Below are positions 34,470 to 44,104 of a stretch of 64,000 bases of DNA, piece by piece. The notes below the pieces were generated by a model. That model was not told where the DNA came from. It was given only the letters and a program-made list of their open reading frames with translations, and did not search any database. Source of the stretch: Nocardiopsis terrae (GTDB taxonomy: Bacteria > Actinomycetota > Actinomycetes > Streptosporangiales > Streptosporangiaceae); NCBI RefSeq assembly GCF_014651695.1, contig NZ_BMXJ01000009.1:62001-126000 (forward strand). The letters are read 5' to 3'. A program made the translations under genes and the position numbers. The first letter of the stretch is position 1; every line of letters begins with the position of its first letter.

Positions 34470-34539
34470 ACGGGCTTGGTTCGGGGTGGGAGGGGCGGTG
34501 GGTGAGGGGTGGCCGGGGGGCGGACGGCCCGGTCGGGGC

Positions 34540-35523
34540 TCAGGTCCGGTGCGCGGTGCTGCCCCGGTCGGTCAGACCGGGTTCGAGCAGGGTGACCCCG
34601 GGCTCTCCGAGGCCGTCGATCTTGTCCACGAGCAGACGGACCGCGCGTCCGCCGAGCTCCTCGGCGGGCAGGTCCACCGAGGTCAGCGGTTGGGGAACGA
34701 GGGGCGACGGGCCGATCACCAGGGCGGACAGCTCCGGAGCGCTCCGACCGTGCTCGGCGAAGGCGTCCAGGAGCGGACCGACGGAGGGCTCGTTGTGCAC
34801 GATGACGCCGGTGAGGTCCGGGCGCTCGCGCTGGAGGGCGTCCGCGACGTGGCGGGCGGACTCGGGCGTGCAGGGATGGCTGGTGGCTCGCAGGCCCCGG
34901 CGCGCCACGGCGGCCTCGAAGCCGGCGAGCGTGCGCTCCGCGAAACCGGTGCGCCGCTCGTAGACCGAGGGGGGCTGACCGACGAAGGCGACGTCCGTGT
35001 GGCCGAGGTCCGCCAGATGGTCCACGCAGAGCGCACCCGCGGCGGAGAAGTCGAGGTCTATACAGGTCAGGGCTTCGGTGTCCTCGGGGACCCCGATGAG
35101 CACGGAGGGCAGGCCGAGGGAGCGCAGGACCGGCACGCGCGCGTCGTCGGCCTCCACGTCCATGACGATGACGCCGTCCACCATGGCGCTGCCCGCGACC
35201 CTGCGCAGGCCGTCCGGGCCCTCCCCCTGGGTGAGCAGGAGGACGTCGTGGTCGTGGGTGCGGGCGGCGGTGACGACGGAGACCGCGAACCGCATGGCCA
35301 CGGGAACGTGGACGTCGTCCCGCAGCGGGACGACCAGGGCGATGACGCTGGTGCGGCGGCTGGCCAGGGAGCGCGCCCCCGCGTGGGGCTGGTAGCCCAG
35401 GGCCTCGATGCTCTCCCGGACCCGGCGGGTGGTGGACTCCGAGATCGACCGCTTGCCGCTGAGGACATAGGAGACCGTGCTCGGCGAAACCCCGGCGTGC
35501 CGGGCCACATCGGAGATCCGCAC
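34540..35523 (-). CDS. LacI-family regulator of the xyloglucan locus
   Basis: A 327-residue repressor. The N-terminal helix-turn-helix is textbook LacI: ISDVARHAGVSPSTVSYVLSGKRSISESTTRRVRESIEALGYQPHAGARSL, including the hinge helix. A periplasmic-binding-protein-like sugar domain follows to the end. GTG 35523 starts directly at MRISDVARH. A copy of the palindrome lies 20 bases upstream, so autoregulation is likely; identical-type sites precede GH3/ABC, GH74 and GH31. This makes it the probable local repressor, released by a xyloglucan-derived oligosaccharide (ligand not determinable). It lies upstream of GH31 on the same strand, separated by 117 bases carrying the GH31 operator. Confidence 0.9.
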   Translation of the reverse strand: MRISDVARHAGVSPSTVSYVLSGKRSISESTTRRVRESIEALGYQPHAGARSLASRRTSVIALVVPLRDDVHVPVAMRFAVSVVTAARTHDHDVLLLTQGEGPDGLRRVAGSAMVDGVIVMDVEADDARVPVLRSLGLPSVLIGVPEDTEALTCIDLDFSAAGALCVDHLADLGHTDVAFVGQPPSVYERRTGFAERTLAGFEAAVARRGLRATSHPCTPESARHVADALQRERPDLTGVIVHNEPSVGPLLDAFAEHGRSAPELSALVIGPSPLVPQPLTSVDLPAEELGGRAVRLLVDKIDGLGEPGVTLLEPGLTDRGSTAHRT

Positions 35524-35542
35524 CGTGCCGTCCCGTCAGTTG

Positions 35543-35556
35543 TCGAATCGATTCGA
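35543..35556. promoter_or_regulatory. LacI-type operator upstream of lacI (autoregulation)
   Basis: TCGAATCGATTCGA, a perfect 14-base palindrome of the same family, 20 bases before the lacI start codon. Apart from it, the 365 bases 35524-35888 hold no gene I can support. Confidence 0.8.
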
Positions 35557-35888
35557 TGGAATGTTACGCACCCGGCCACCCTGGCGCAATGCCCTGGGCA
35601 GCCCCGGCCGGAACGAGCCTACCCGGGATCCGCGGGTCCTCCCGGGCTCCGCCCGTGCCGGGCGTCGCGGGCCTCGGCGAAGCGCGGCGCCGGACCGGAC
35701 GCGGGTCAGGGCGTCGGACAGGGGGCGGGGAGTCGGATCGGGCACGGTGTCAGTCCTGGGTCACGAACCCGCGCGCACCGGGGCAGGCGGGAGCGACCCG
35801 TGTCCGCACGGGCGAGGGGGTGGGCTCGACGGTGGCTGTGGCACCCCGGGGCAGGGCGCTCGGAACGGCTGGCGGAGACGGTCTGCGG

Positions 35889-36260
35889 CTAACCGGCCTG
35901 GCGTTTGGCCTCCAGGGCCTCCATCGCCGCGACGGCGGTGGCGACGGTCTGGTGGACCGGAACCTGACGGTGCAGGCCGACCAGGCGGACGACCTTGGTG
36001 ACGCGTTCGTTGAGAGCCGCCAACGACAGGGACCCGTCCAGCTCACGGACGTTCCGGTAGGCGTTGATGATGACGTTCAGCCCACTGGAGTCCATGAAGT
36101 CCAGGGCGGACAGGTCCAGGATCAGCCACGGACCGTGGTCCTCGATCGCGGTCCTGATGTGTTCCTGGAGGTCGGCGGCGGTCGCGATGTCGAGTTCTCC
36201 CTCGATCGCGACGATGACGCTGCGGCTTTCGAACCGCGTGCTCAGCCCGAGCCTGTGCAC
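35889..36260 (-). CDS. STAS-domain anti-anti-sigma factor (RsbV/SpoIIAA-like)
   Basis: A 123-residue single STAS domain. Its unphosphorylated form binds an anti-sigma kinase and frees a sigma factor. The phosphorylation site is in LDFMDSSGLNVIINAYRNV, with the conserved Ser at about residue 58; VIVAIEGELDIATAADLQEHI is the typical opening. GTG 36260 is selected since GGAGG lies 7 bases before it; GTG 36266 directly abuts the ribosome site. It stands alone with no kinase or sigma gene adjacent, so its partner is encoded elsewhere. The domain length is normal and nothing is missing. Confidence 0.88.
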   Translation of the reverse strand: MHRLGLSTRFESRSVIVAIEGELDIATAADLQEHIRTAIEDHGPWLILDLSALDFMDSSGLNVIINAYRNVRELDGSLSLAALNERVTKVVRLVGLHRQVPVHQTVATAVAAMEALEAKRQAG

Positions 36261-36611
36261 GTTCACTCCTCCCGGCCCCACGATCAGATGGTGCGGGGCC
36301 CCTTCGCTTAACCATACGCAGCCCGGCCGGGAACGACTACCGGACCCGGCTCCACTCCCACAGAGCCGGTCCGGTGAGGGGAACGCCTGCGCGCCCGAGC
36401 GGCCTGGTAAGTCGTTGGACACACACGGTATAAGCGAACCGTCCCCACGGGAATGCCATCGGGCAAGAAATTTTCGCCTCATGGGCAAGAACCTCCGGCC
36501 AATGCCCCGGTATCACCCTTTTACCGTGGGTTATTTCACGACATGAAGCCCGGTGCTACTGATCGCCCCGCGCACGTCCGTTCCGTCACCCCCTGGCCGG
36601 TCACGCTCCGT
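36261..36611. other. gene-free region upstream of the STAS gene
   Basis: About 350 bases with no credible frame. It is downstream of the meaB stop and upstream of the STAS start on the minus strand. The stretch 36410-36560 is AT-richer. I could not assign a promoter. Confidence 0.4.
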
Positions 36612-37634
36612 TCACCCCTCCCGGGGGCGGTCACCCCGGGTGAACGAATCCAACAGTGTGCGCGCGGCCAGGGTGGCCGTGGTCCCGCCCGAACGCACCT
36701 GCTCCTCCATCCGCGGGATGAGCCCGGCCACTTCCGGGTCCCGCAGGAACGTGTCCATGAGCTGGTCGCGGACCTGGTCCCACATCCAGCTCACCCCCTG
36801 GGCGCTGCGCCGCTCGGCCAGGGAGCCGTCCCCCTCCAGCACCCGCCGGTGCTCCAGCACCGTCTCCCACACCTCGTCCAGCCCGTCCCCGGTCAGGCCG
36901 CTGCAGGTGAGCACCGGCGGCCGCCACCGGGGGTGGACCCGGTGGAGCAGGCGCAGGGCCCGGGACAGTTCCCGGGCGGCCTTGCGGGCGTCGTCGGCGT
37001 GCGGCCCGTCGGCCTTGTTCACCGCGACCACGTCCACCAGCTCCAGCACACCCTTCTTGATGCCCTGGAGCTGGTCGCCGGTACGCGCCAGGGTGAGGAA
37101 GAGGAAGCAGTCGACCATCGCCGCGACCGTGACCTCGGACTGGCCCACGCCCACGGTCTCCACCAGGACCACGTCGAACCCGGCCGCCTCCATGAGCAGC
37201 ATGGTCTCCCGGGTCGCCCGCGCCACCCCGCCGAGGGTGCCCGCCGTCGGCGAGGGCCGGATGAACGCGTTCGGGTCCACCGCGAGGTCGGCCATGCGCG
37301 TCTTGTCCCCGAGGATGCTGCCGCCGGTGCGGGTCGAGGAGGGGTCGACCGCCAGCACCGCGACCCGGTGCCCGGAGGAGGTCAGCCGGGTGCCGAGCGC
37401 GTCGATGAAGGTCGACTTGCCCACCCCCGGCACCCCGGTGATCCCGACCCGCCGCGCCCCGCCGGTGTGCGGGAGCAGCCGCACCAGGAGCTCCTGGGCG
37501 GCGCGCGCGTGGTCCGGTCTGCGCGACTCCACCAGGGTGATCGCCCTGGCCAGGGTCGGCCGGTGCCCGGAGAGGACGCCCTCGGCCAGGGCGTCCACGT
37601 CCACCGGGCGCCTCCCGCGCACCGCCACGCTCAC
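36612..37634 (-). CDS. meaB: methylmalonyl-CoA mutase-associated GTPase MeaB
   Basis: A 340-residue G3E-family GTPase that guards methylmalonyl-CoA mutase: it gates adenosylcobalamin loading and exchanges damaged cofactor. Walker [10 protein letters not shown] (about 60-68), switch region [27 protein letters not shown] (G3) and NKADG (G4) are all present. A C-terminal arm ([16 protein letters not shown]) mediates dimerisation. GTG 37634 overlaps the mutB stop as GTGA, with GGAAGGGGA upstream, which sets the start. Third gene of the mutA-mutB-meaB operon. Confidence 0.95.
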   Translation of the reverse strand: MSVAVRGRRPVDVDALAEGVLSGHRPTLARAITLVESRRPDHARAAQELLVRLLPHTGGARRVGITGVPGVGKSTFIDALGTRLTSSGHRVAVLAVDPSSTRTGGSILGDKTRMADLAVDPNAFIRPSPTAGTLGGVARATRETMLLMEAAGFDVVLVETVGVGQSEVTVAAMVDCFLFLTLARTGDQLQGIKKGVLELVDVVAVNKADGPHADDARKAARELSRALRLLHRVHPRWRPPVLTCSGLTGDGLDEVWETVLEHRRVLEGDGSLAERRSAQGVSWMWDQVRDQLMDTFLRDPEVAGLIPRMEEQVRSGGTTATLAARTLLDSFTRGDRPREG

Positions 37635-39880
37635 TCCCCTTCCCGGGCGGAACCCGGGTGCTCCGGGTCCAGACGCTCCTCCAACTGGTCGAGCAGGTCG
37701 ATCGCGGCCTCGGCGATCACCGTGCCCGGCGGGAAGATCGCGGCCGCACCGGCCTCCCGGAGCTCGGCGAAGTCCCCCGGCGGGATCACCCCGCCCACCA
37801 CGATCATGATGTCCTCGCGGTCCAGCGCGGCCAGCTCCTCCCGGAGCGCGGGCACCAGGGTCAGGTGCCCGGCCGCCAGCGAGGACACCCCGACCACGTG
37901 CACGTCGGCCTCCGCCGCCTGGGCGGCGACCTCGGCCGGGGTCTGGAACAGCGGGCCCACGTCGACGTCGAACCCCAGGTCGGCGAAGGCGGTCGCGATG
38001 ACCTTCTGCCCCCGGTCGTGGCCGTCCTGGCCCATCTTCGCCACCAGGATGCGGGGGCGGCGCCCCTCGGCCTCGGCGAACTCCTCCACCCGGGCGCCCA
38101 CCCGGTCCATCAGCCCGGCGGCGTCGGCGTTCCCGGCCGCCTCGTCCTTGTACACACCCTGAATGGTACGGATCTGACCCGAGTGGCGGTTGAACACCTT
38201 CTCCATCGCGTCGGAGATCTCCCCGACCGTGGCCTTGGCTCGGGCCGCGTCCACCGCCGCGGCCAGCAGGTTGCCGGTGAGCTCCGCGTCGGCCCTGGAC
38301 TCCCGCCCGGCCGCCTCGGTCAGGGCGTCCAGGGCGGCCCGCACCTGGTGGTCGTCGCGTTCGGCGCGCAGGCGGCGGAGCTTGTCCAGCTGCTCGGCGC
38401 GCACCCGGGTGTTGTCGACCTTGAGCACCTCGATGTCGTCGGCCGTCTCGGGCCGGTACTTGTTGACGCCGATCACCGGTTGGCGGCCCGAGTCGATGCG
38501 CGCCTGGGTGCGGGCGGCCGCCTCCTCGATGCGCATCTTGGGCAGCCCCGCGTCGATCGCCGCGGCCATCCCCCCGGCCTTCTCCACCTCCTGGATGTGC
38601 GCCCACGCCTTCTCGGCGAGCTGCTGGGTGAGGCTCTCCACGTAGTAGCTGCCGCCCCAGGGGTCGACCGCCCGGGTGGTGCCCGACTCCTGTTGCAGCA
38701 GCAGCTGGGTGTTGCGGGCGATGCGCGCGGAGAAGTCCGTGGGCAGGGCCAGCGCCTCGTCCAGGGCGTTGGTGTGCAGGGACTGGGTGTGGCCCTGGGT
38801 GGCGGCCATGGCCTCCACACAGGTGCGGGCCACGTTGTTGAACACGTCCTGGGCGGTCAGCGACCACCCCGAGGTCTGGGAGTGGGTGCGCAGGCTCAGC
38901 GACTTGTCCTTGGCGGCGCCCAGGTCCTTGACCAGGCGCGCCCACAGCAGGCGGGCGGCGCGGAGCTTGGCGACCTCCATGAAGAAGTTCATCCCGATCG
39001 CCCAGAAGAACGACAGCCGCGGCGCGAACGCGTCCACGTCCAGGCCGGACCGCTGGCCCGCGCGGATGTACTCCACCCCGTCGGCCAGGGTGTAGGCCAG
39101 TTCCAGGTCGGCGGTGGCCCCGGCCTCCTGCATGTGGTAGCCGGAGATCGAGATGGAGTTGAACCGCGGCATCCGCTGCGAGGTGTAGGCGAAGATGTCG
39201 GAGATGATCCGCATCGAGGGCTGCGGCGGGTAGATGTAGGTGTTGCGGACCATGAACTCCTTGAGGATGTCGTTCTGGATGGTCCCCGACAGCTTCTCGA
39301 GCGGCACCCCCTGCTCCTCGGCGGCCACGATGTACAGCGCCAGGACGGGCAGCACCGCGCCGTTCATGGTCATGGACACGCTCATCCGGTCCAGCGGGAT
39401 CCCGTCGAACAGCTGGCGCATGTCGTAGATGGAGTCGATCGCCACCCCGGCCATGCCCACGTCGCCCGCCACCCGGGGGTGGTCGGAGTCGTAGCCGCGG
39501 TGGGTGGCCAGGTCGAAGGCGACCGACAGGCCCTTCTGTCCGGCGGCCAGGTTGCGGCGGTAGAAGGCGTTGGACTCCTGCGCCGTGGAGAAGCCGGCGT
39601 ACTGCCGGATGGTCCAGGGCTGGTTGACGTACATGGTCGGGTAGGGCCCGCGCAGGTAGGGCGGAATGCCGGGCAGCCCGTCCACGAAACCCAGGCCCTC
39701 GCGGTCGTCGGGGGTGTAGAGCGGTTTGACGCCGATGCCCTCGGGGGTCTCCCACTCCAGGGCGTCGGCGGCCTTGCCGGTGGCCCCTTCCAGGGCGCGC
39801 TGCCAGTCGGCCGCGCCCCGGCCGCCGGTGCTGGTGAAGGCGGGTGGGCGGGGATCGACGTTGGAGAAGTCGGGGATCAT
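37631..39880 (-). CDS. mutB: methylmalonyl-CoA mutase large (catalytic) subunit
   Basis: A 749-residue adenosylcobalamin enzyme interconverting (R)-methylmalonyl-CoA and succinyl-CoA, used for propionate, odd-chain fatty acid and branched amino acid breakdown and for supplying methylmalonyl units. The TIM barrel (about 30-420) includes [23 protein letters not shown] and [16 protein letters not shown]. The C-terminal B12 domain has the cobalt-ligating DGHDRG (about 615), plus SSLAAGH and [10 protein letters not shown]. Start ATG 39880 overlaps the mutA stop as ATGA. The heterodimer forms with MutA. Length matches the family. Confidence 0.97.
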   Translation of the reverse strand: MIPDFSNVDPRPPAFTSTGGRGAADWQRALEGATGKAADALEWETPEGIGVKPLYTPDDREGLGFVDGLPGIPPYLRGPYPTMYVNQPWTIRQYAGFSTAQESNAFYRRNLAAGQKGLSVAFDLATHRGYDSDHPRVAGDVGMAGVAIDSIYDMRQLFDGIPLDRMSVSMTMNGAVLPVLALYIVAAEEQGVPLEKLSGTIQNDILKEFMVRNTYIYPPQPSMRIISDIFAYTSQRMPRFNSISISGYHMQEAGATADLELAYTLADGVEYIRAGQRSGLDVDAFAPRLSFFWAIGMNFFMEVAKLRAARLLWARLVKDLGAAKDKSLSLRTHSQTSGWSLTAQDVFNNVARTCVEAMAATQGHTQSLHTNALDEALALPTDFSARIARNTQLLLQQESGTTRAVDPWGGSYYVESLTQQLAEKAWAHIQEVEKAGGMAAAIDAGLPKMRIEEAAARTQARIDSGRQPVIGVNKYRPETADDIEVLKVDNTRVRAEQLDKLRRLRAERDDHQVRAALDALTEAAGRESRADAELTGNLLAAAVDAARAKATVGEISDAMEKVFNRHSGQIRTIQGVYKDEAAGNADAAGLMDRVGARVEEFAEAEGRRPRILVAKMGQDGHDRGQKVIATAFADLGFDVDVGPLFQTPAEVAAQAAEADVHVVGVSSLAAGHLTLVPALREELAALDREDIMIVVGGVIPPGDFAELREAGAAAIFPPGTVIAEAAIDLLDQLEERLDPEHPGSAREGE

Positions 39881-41817
39881 GCGCTCGCCCCCTGTGCGGC
39901 GTCGGTCGTGGTGGTCGGGGGGTCGGTGAGGAGCACCTCGACCAGGTCGGTGAGCAGGGCGACGGCGTCGCAGCCCCGGTGCGCGAAGGCGTCCACCCCG
40001 GCCCGGCGGTAGGCGTCGCTCGGCGGCCCGGCCAGCAGCACCCGGCGGGCGCCCGCCCCCCTGAGTGCGCGGGCCACCGACTCGGCGTGCTCGTCGTAGA
40101 CCCCGTCCGAGGAGCAGATCACCGCCACCCGGCTGCCCGAGTCGGCGAAGGCGGACGCGGCCGCCCGGGCGTCCTCCAGCGGGCCCGGGTCGGCGGCCCC
40201 GATGCCTCCGGCGGCGAGGAGGTTGGTGGCGAAGGAGGCGCGGGCGGTGTGCACCGCGACCGGGCCCAGCGTGGCCAGGAAGGCCGTGGGTCGGTGGCCG
40301 GTGTCGCCGGTGCGGGCGTCACAGCGGTCGCGCAGGGCCTCGTACTCCTGGGCGTAGCGGCGCACCGGGAAACCGCCCGGAGCGGTTCCGCCCTGGCGGG
40401 CGGGGTCCGCCTCGCGTACCAGCAGGCTCTCGTGCGGGTTCGGGAACTCGCTGACCCCGGTGAGCGGGGCGGCGCGGGTGGCCAGGTCGTGGCGGCGCCG
40501 CTGCCACACCCGGTCCACGGCCGTGCGCAGCTGGCCGTGTCCGATCGCCTCGGCGATCCCACCGGCACGTTCCAGCTCCTGGAAGAAGGACCATCCGGCC
40601 ACGTAGAGGTCGCGGGTCAGCGCCTCGACGTAGAAGGAACCCCCGGCCGGGTCGATGACCCGGGCCAGGTGCGCCTCCTCGACGAGCAGCGACTGGGTGT
40701 TGCGGGCGATCCGGCGGGCGAAGTCGTCGGGCAGGCCCACCGCGGCGTCGAAGGGCTCCACGGTGACCGCGTCGGCGCCGCCCACCCCGGCGGCGAAGCA
40801 GGCCACGGTGGTGCGGAGCATGTTCACGTGCGGGTCGCGGCGGGTCATCATCGCCTCGGAGGTGGTGGCGTGCAGGCGCATACCGCGCTGGTCGGCGGGC
40901 ACGCCGCAGTCCTGGAGCACCTGGTTCCACATGGCGCGGACCGCGCGGAGTTTGGCGATGACGGCGAACTGGTCGGCGTTGGCCGCCAGCCGGAACTCGA
41001 TCCGCCCCGCGGCGTCGGCGGGGTCCAGCCCGGCCTCGGTCAGGGAGCGCAGGTAGGCGGTCGCGGCGGCGATCGCCGCACCGGTCTCCTGGGCCTCGGA
41101 GCCTCCCGCGTTGTGCACCAGGGTGCCGTCGGCGACGAACAGGCCCAGCCCGGGGTAGGCGGCGGCGTGTTCGGCGGCGAAACGCGCCGGTCCGCGCACG
41201 TCGGGGCGCTCGTCGGCCAGCGCGGCCGCGGTGAGCGGGTCCAGGCCCAGGTGGGAGACGACCCGGTCGGCGGGGACCCCGGCGTCCGCGTGCGCGGTCA
41301 GCAGGGCCGTCGCGGCGTCGACGGCGTCGGGGCCGGGTGCGGCCAGCACCACGGGGGCCAGGTCGAGGTAGACGTCGGTGAGCGCCGCACCGAGTTCGGA
41401 CACGGGGAGCGCGCCGCCGCCCACCGAGATCCACAGCGAGCTCACACCGTTCATCAGGTCGCTGTTGAGTCGGCTGCGGAGCACGGCGGGGTCGGCGTCG
41501 GTGTGCCGGGCGCGGATGTCCCACCCCCCGGCCACTCCCCCGTCCGGACGGTAGCCGCGGGTGAAGGGGGCCAGTCCCGGGTATCCGGGGTCGGCCGCGG
41601 GCGGGGCGCCGGTGTAGAGGGGCTCGATGTCGAACCCGTCGTAGGTGGGCGTGGCCAGCACGGACTCGGGGGCGTCGCCGAGATCCTCCTCGGCGGCACC
41701 GCTCTTGCGCAGAACCCCGGCGACGAGTTCGCGCCACCGCTCACGTGTGGCCGCCGGGAAGCCTTCGGCCAGGTTGGGGACCGCTGCGCCGGCGGCCCCG
41801 CTCTCAGGGACGTCCAT
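39877..41817 (-). CDS. mutA: methylmalonyl-CoA mutase small subunit
   Basis: A 646-residue homologue of the large subunit without a working cobalamin site: the C-terminal domain lacks the DxHxxG motif, as usual for MutA. Barrel segments [26 protein letters not shown] and [29 protein letters not shown] are recognisable. It stabilises the MutAB heterodimer. ATG 41817 is supported by TACCAT (minus strand, 41826-41831) 8 bases upstream, which suggests leaderless transcription of the whole operon. First gene of the unit. Confidence 0.93.
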   Translation of the reverse strand: MDVPESGAAGAAVPNLAEGFPAATRERWRELVAGVLRKSGAAEEDLGDAPESVLATPTYDGFDIEPLYTGAPPAADPGYPGLAPFTRGYRPDGGVAGGWDIRARHTDADPAVLRSRLNSDLMNGVSSLWISVGGGALPVSELGAALTDVYLDLAPVVLAAPGPDAVDAATALLTAHADAGVPADRVVSHLGLDPLTAAALADERPDVRGPARFAAEHAAAYPGLGLFVADGTLVHNAGGSEAQETGAAIAAATAYLRSLTEAGLDPADAAGRIEFRLAANADQFAVIAKLRAVRAMWNQVLQDCGVPADQRGMRLHATTSEAMMTRRDPHVNMLRTTVACFAAGVGGADAVTVEPFDAAVGLPDDFARRIARNTQSLLVEEAHLARVIDPAGGSFYVEALTRDLYVAGWSFFQELERAGGIAEAIGHGQLRTAVDRVWQRRRHDLATRAAPLTGVSEFPNPHESLLVREADPARQGGTAPGGFPVRRYAQEYEALRDRCDARTGDTGHRPTAFLATLGPVAVHTARASFATNLLAAGGIGAADPGPLEDARAAASAFADSGSRVAVICSSDGVYDEHAESVARALRGAGARRVLLAGPPSDAYRRAGVDAFAHRGCDAVALLTDLVEVLLTDPPTTTTDAAQGASA

Positions 41818-42066
41818 ACTCCGAGATGGTAGAGAACAGGGTTCGGTTTCGGTGCGCCGGGGTGTGGTGGCGAGCACATGGCTACCTCCAGCCACCCTGA
41901 CCTGCGGGCTCTCCGAGCCGCCCCACACGCCGCCGTGGCCCCAGAGTATGACATGCGACACATCCACCCCAGGGGTCGAACCGAACGTGTCCGCACGGAC
42001 ACCCATACGGAGTGCCGACGGGCACGCACCGCAGCCCCGCCCCCGACCGACCCAGGAGCGTTCCCC

Positions 42067-42708
42067 ATGCAGCCCTCCACCCGCGCCCTCCTCCCCCTCG
42101 CCGCGTCCGGTCTCGCCCTGGCGCTGACCGCCTGCGGAGGGGACGGTACTTCGGAGTTGGAGCCCGCCCCGGAGGTCGACACCGCCGGCTTCACCTACGG
42201 CGAGGTGCCCACCGAGAACACGAAGGGGCCGAGCATCGACGAGTCGCTGATGCCGCCCGAGCCCGCCCCCGGTACCCCCAGGCACGAGCGGAACGCGCAC
42301 ACGGCCCTGGTCCAGGTCTCCGAGCTGACCTGGACCGCCGACCCGGACGCCACCGCCGAGTGCCCGGAGGTCGACCTGCACGCCGAGGGGAGCTACACCT
42401 GCGTCGTCACCTACTTCGGCGAGGAGTTCGAGTACCTGGTCGAACTGGACGAGGAGCGCAGTACGGCGGACTACGCCGCCGAGGAGGCCCGGCTGGTCAC
42501 CGGGCCGATCATCGTGGAGAACCTGGAGCACGACATCCGGGTGTGGAGCCTCATGCCCTACGTGGACTGCGGCCTGGAGGGCGAGGTGGTGGCCGCCACC
42601 GACGGGGAGGAGGTGACGTGCACGGCCCTGGACGACGAGACCGGGGCGACCGAGGAGTACCTGGTTACCTACAGCGTCCTCCTCGGCTACTCCATCGAGG
42701 AGGTCTAG
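42067..42708 (+). CDS. lipoprotein with DUF4333-like domain, paralogue 1
   Basis: A 213-residue lipoprotein: signal peptide with lipobox LTAC (Cys about 23), an acidic tether, and a domain containing DPDATAECPEVDLHAEGSYTCVVTYFGEEFEYLVEL. The C-x20-C(T/V)V pattern with following strand resembles the DUF4333 fold of actinobacterial lipoproteins. A second Cys pair lies in YVDCGLEG...VTCTAL, so two disulfides are likely outside the cell. AGGAG precedes ATG 42067. A clear paralogue lies at 44595-45281, and the two flank the small-gene cassette at 43.1-44.1 kb. Function unknown. Confidence 0.8.
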   Translation: MQPSTRALLPLAASGLALALTACGGDGTSELEPAPEVDTAGFTYGEVPTENTKGPSIDESLMPPEPAPGTPRHERNAHTALVQVSELTWTADPDATAECPEVDLHAEGSYTCVVTYFGEEFEYLVELDEERSTADYAAEEARLVTGPIIVENLEHDIRVWSLMPYVDCGLEGEVVAATDGEEVTCTALDDETGATEEYLVTYSVLLGYSIEEV

Positions 42709-43097
42709 CTCGGCGTTCGCGCTGCTCGCTTGCTCCCAGGGCGGCACACAGGGGCCGTTGCCTCCTTCGCCGGGGCCCGGCCTCAAGGGCCACGGAACAC
42801 TCCCACGCTCGGGCGGGCACACACTCGCCGCACCCGGCCAGGGCCTGTCCTGTGCACCATGGCCCGCGTCGGCCGCCGGCACAGAGCGGTCGTCGGAGCA
42901 CCGGTGGGTGCGTCGCACAGGTCGAAGGCGGTGTCGGAGCAGGCAGGCGTGAAGTTCAATGCGCGAACGGGGACAGCGCCGACAGCGACTCGGCCGTGGA
43001 GGCCTGGCGCGACACCACGCATGGCTGCAGCCCTCGTGGTGTTCACTTGGCCACTGTGCATGATCACGCGAAGGCCGTCGCGTGGTCCGGAGAACTA
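42709..43097. other. gene-free stretch after the first lipoprotein
   Basis: About 390 bases with no supportable coding frame. Several frames are open on both strands, but none has a ribosome site or recognisable protein. The left edge may hold the terminator of the lipoprotein gene; I see no strong hairpin before 43098. Confidence 0.35.
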
Positions 43098-43138
43098 CTC
43101 GGCCCGTGATCGGAACAGTGTTCGGATCACGGGCCGAG
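43098..43138. terminator. long hairpin between the lipoprotein region and the small-gene cassette
   Basis: CTCGGCCCGTGATC (43098-43111) pairs with GATCACGGGCCGAG (43125-43138). The inner bases continue the stem as GAAC/GTTC after a single G-G mismatch, closing on AGT. The 41-base structure lies 14 bases from the stop codon of the minus-strand cassette, so it is most likely its terminator. Confidence 0.7.
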
Positions 43139-43151
43139 GTCAAGCGCCAAG

Positions 43152-43403
43152 CTAGGCGGCTGCTGTCACGTCAAGATGCCGCTGATGCACACCGCTGGCG
43201 GCCGCAGGGGCCTGCGGCGTGTGCAGTGCCCGGTCGATCACCAACCCGAAACCCGCCAGAACGGCGGGGACGGCCAGGAGCGCGGTGGCTTGCTCGACAA
43301 GAGTGTCTCCGCAGACCCCTGCCACGAGACCGAGAAGCACCGCAAAGAATGCGACAAGGCCCAAGGAAAGCGTTGCGGGAAATCGCACAGCGATTCGCAC
43401 CAT
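43152..43403 (-). CDS. small two-span membrane protein (candidate immunity protein)
   Basis: About 83 residues from ATG 43403 (or 88 from 43418). Two hydrophobic helices: LSLGLVAFFAVLLGLVAGV and ALLAVPAVLAGFGLVI, with a short loop containing one Cys, then a polar tail. AAAGGAG lies immediately upstream of ATG 43403 and GTG 43400, so the precise start is unsure. It is the last of three co-directional small genes; the middle one also encodes a small membrane protein and the first an exported precursor. An immunity or export role is inferred from this arrangement only. Confidence 0.6.
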   Translation of the reverse strand: MVRIAVRFPATLSLGLVAFFAVLLGLVAGVCGDTLVEQATALLAVPAVLAGFGLVIDRALHTPQAPAAASGVHQRHLDVTAAA

Positions 43404-43428
43404 TCTCCTTTCTTTCATTGTTTCCGCG

Positions 43429-43605
43429 TCAGATGACCAGCGTGATCACGAACAGGACGCTGATTACAGCAATCACCGCCATGAGCGGGCGAAATCCGCG
43501 CTGCTGGGCAGGGCTGCGCCCGTTGCGCGCATGCCAGACCATCCAGGACAGGGCCCCCACCCCCAGAGCCAATTCGAGCCATCCGAGGATCACGACCACG
43601 TTCAT
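43429..43605 (-). CDS. 58-residue two-span membrane protein (candidate immunity protein)
   Basis: The peptide starts MNVVVILGWLELALGVGALSW and ends LMAVIAVISVLFVITLVI: two transmembrane helices joined by the basic loop HARNGRSPAQQRGFR, so both termini are predicted outside (positive-inside rule). GGAGAGAAC precedes ATG 43605. It lies 16 bases downstream of the exported-precursor gene and 25 bases upstream of the next small membrane-protein gene, so all three should share a transcript. The hydrophobic two-helix form is usual for immunity proteins to membrane-active peptides; homology is not established. Confidence 0.65.
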   Translation of the reverse strand: MNVVVILGWLELALGVGALSWMVWHARNGRSPAQQRGFRPLMAVIAVISVLFVITLVI

Positions 43606-43621
43606 GTTCTCTCCGCTGCAA

Positions 43622-44104
43622 CTAGCAGATGTACTGGGCGATCAGCGCCGACAGGCCACCACCGCCCGCCAAGGCCGCGGAGAACATCCCCGCAACAGAG
43701 GGCCCGATGACCACACCCGCTACAGCAATTGTTCCACCTGAGGCGGCAACACCCGCGAAGACCGCGGCTCCGATCGCGTACACGGCGGCCTGAGCAGCCG
43801 CCAGGCAGAAGTCGGCGGCCATGGTCTGCGTAGTGCTGCTATCGGCTGTGTCCTTGGATACCCGCACACCTTCGGTCGTCTTGACAAAGGTGAGTTCCCG
43901 GCCATCAGCGTTGGTGACGTCGAACGACTGGCCAACCGAGGTGCTCTGGTAGCTGTCGACGAACGCATCACGGACCTGGCGCTGCTCTGCGCTCAGCGAG
44001 TCGGCTTGGGCAAGGCCACCGGCCTGCGCCGGCGTGGTGGCGACAAAGGCCATGGTAATGGCCATCGCCACGGCCAGCCACGTTGAACGAACCGCGCGCA
44101 GCAA
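43622..44104 (-). CDS. exported precursor with uncharged, Cys-bounded C-terminal segment
   Basis: A 160-residue precursor. Residues 1-28 are a Sec signal peptide (cleavage likely after AQA). Residues 29-99 form a polar pro-region (SLSAEQRQVRDAFVD...). From Cys100 to the terminal Cys160 lie 59 residues with no charged side chain, rich in Ala, Gly, Val and Ile and including PS and GGGG turns. Only these two Cys are present after the signal peptide, so a disulfide closing the hydrophobic piece is plausible. The start is TTG 44104 with GGGAGG 9 bases upstream; ATG 44108 is out of frame with the signal peptide. Base composition is clearly AT-richer than neighbouring genes. A pore-forming bacteriocin-like peptide is my inference; an alternative is a structural surface peptide. 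Confidence 0.65.
   Translation of the reverse strand: MLRAVRSTWLAVAMAITMAFVATTPAQAGGLAQADSLSAEQRQVRDAFVDSYQSTSVGQSFDVTNADGRELTFVKTTEGVRVSKDTADSSTTQTMAADFCLAAAQAAVYAIGAAVFAGVAASGGTIAVAGVVIGPSVAGMFSAALAGGGGLSALIAQYIC

Noticed and set aside
37635-39755. Upstream extension of the MeaB frame to over 1000 codons
   Set aside because: This part overlaps mutB in another frame and has no protein-like content. The GTGA overlap with a ribosome site fixes the MeaB start at 37634.
42783-43067. Minus-strand frame of about 94 codons in the intergenic space
   Set aside because: Composition is Cys/Arg/Thr-rich without pattern, there is no ribosome site, and it matches no family that I can recall.
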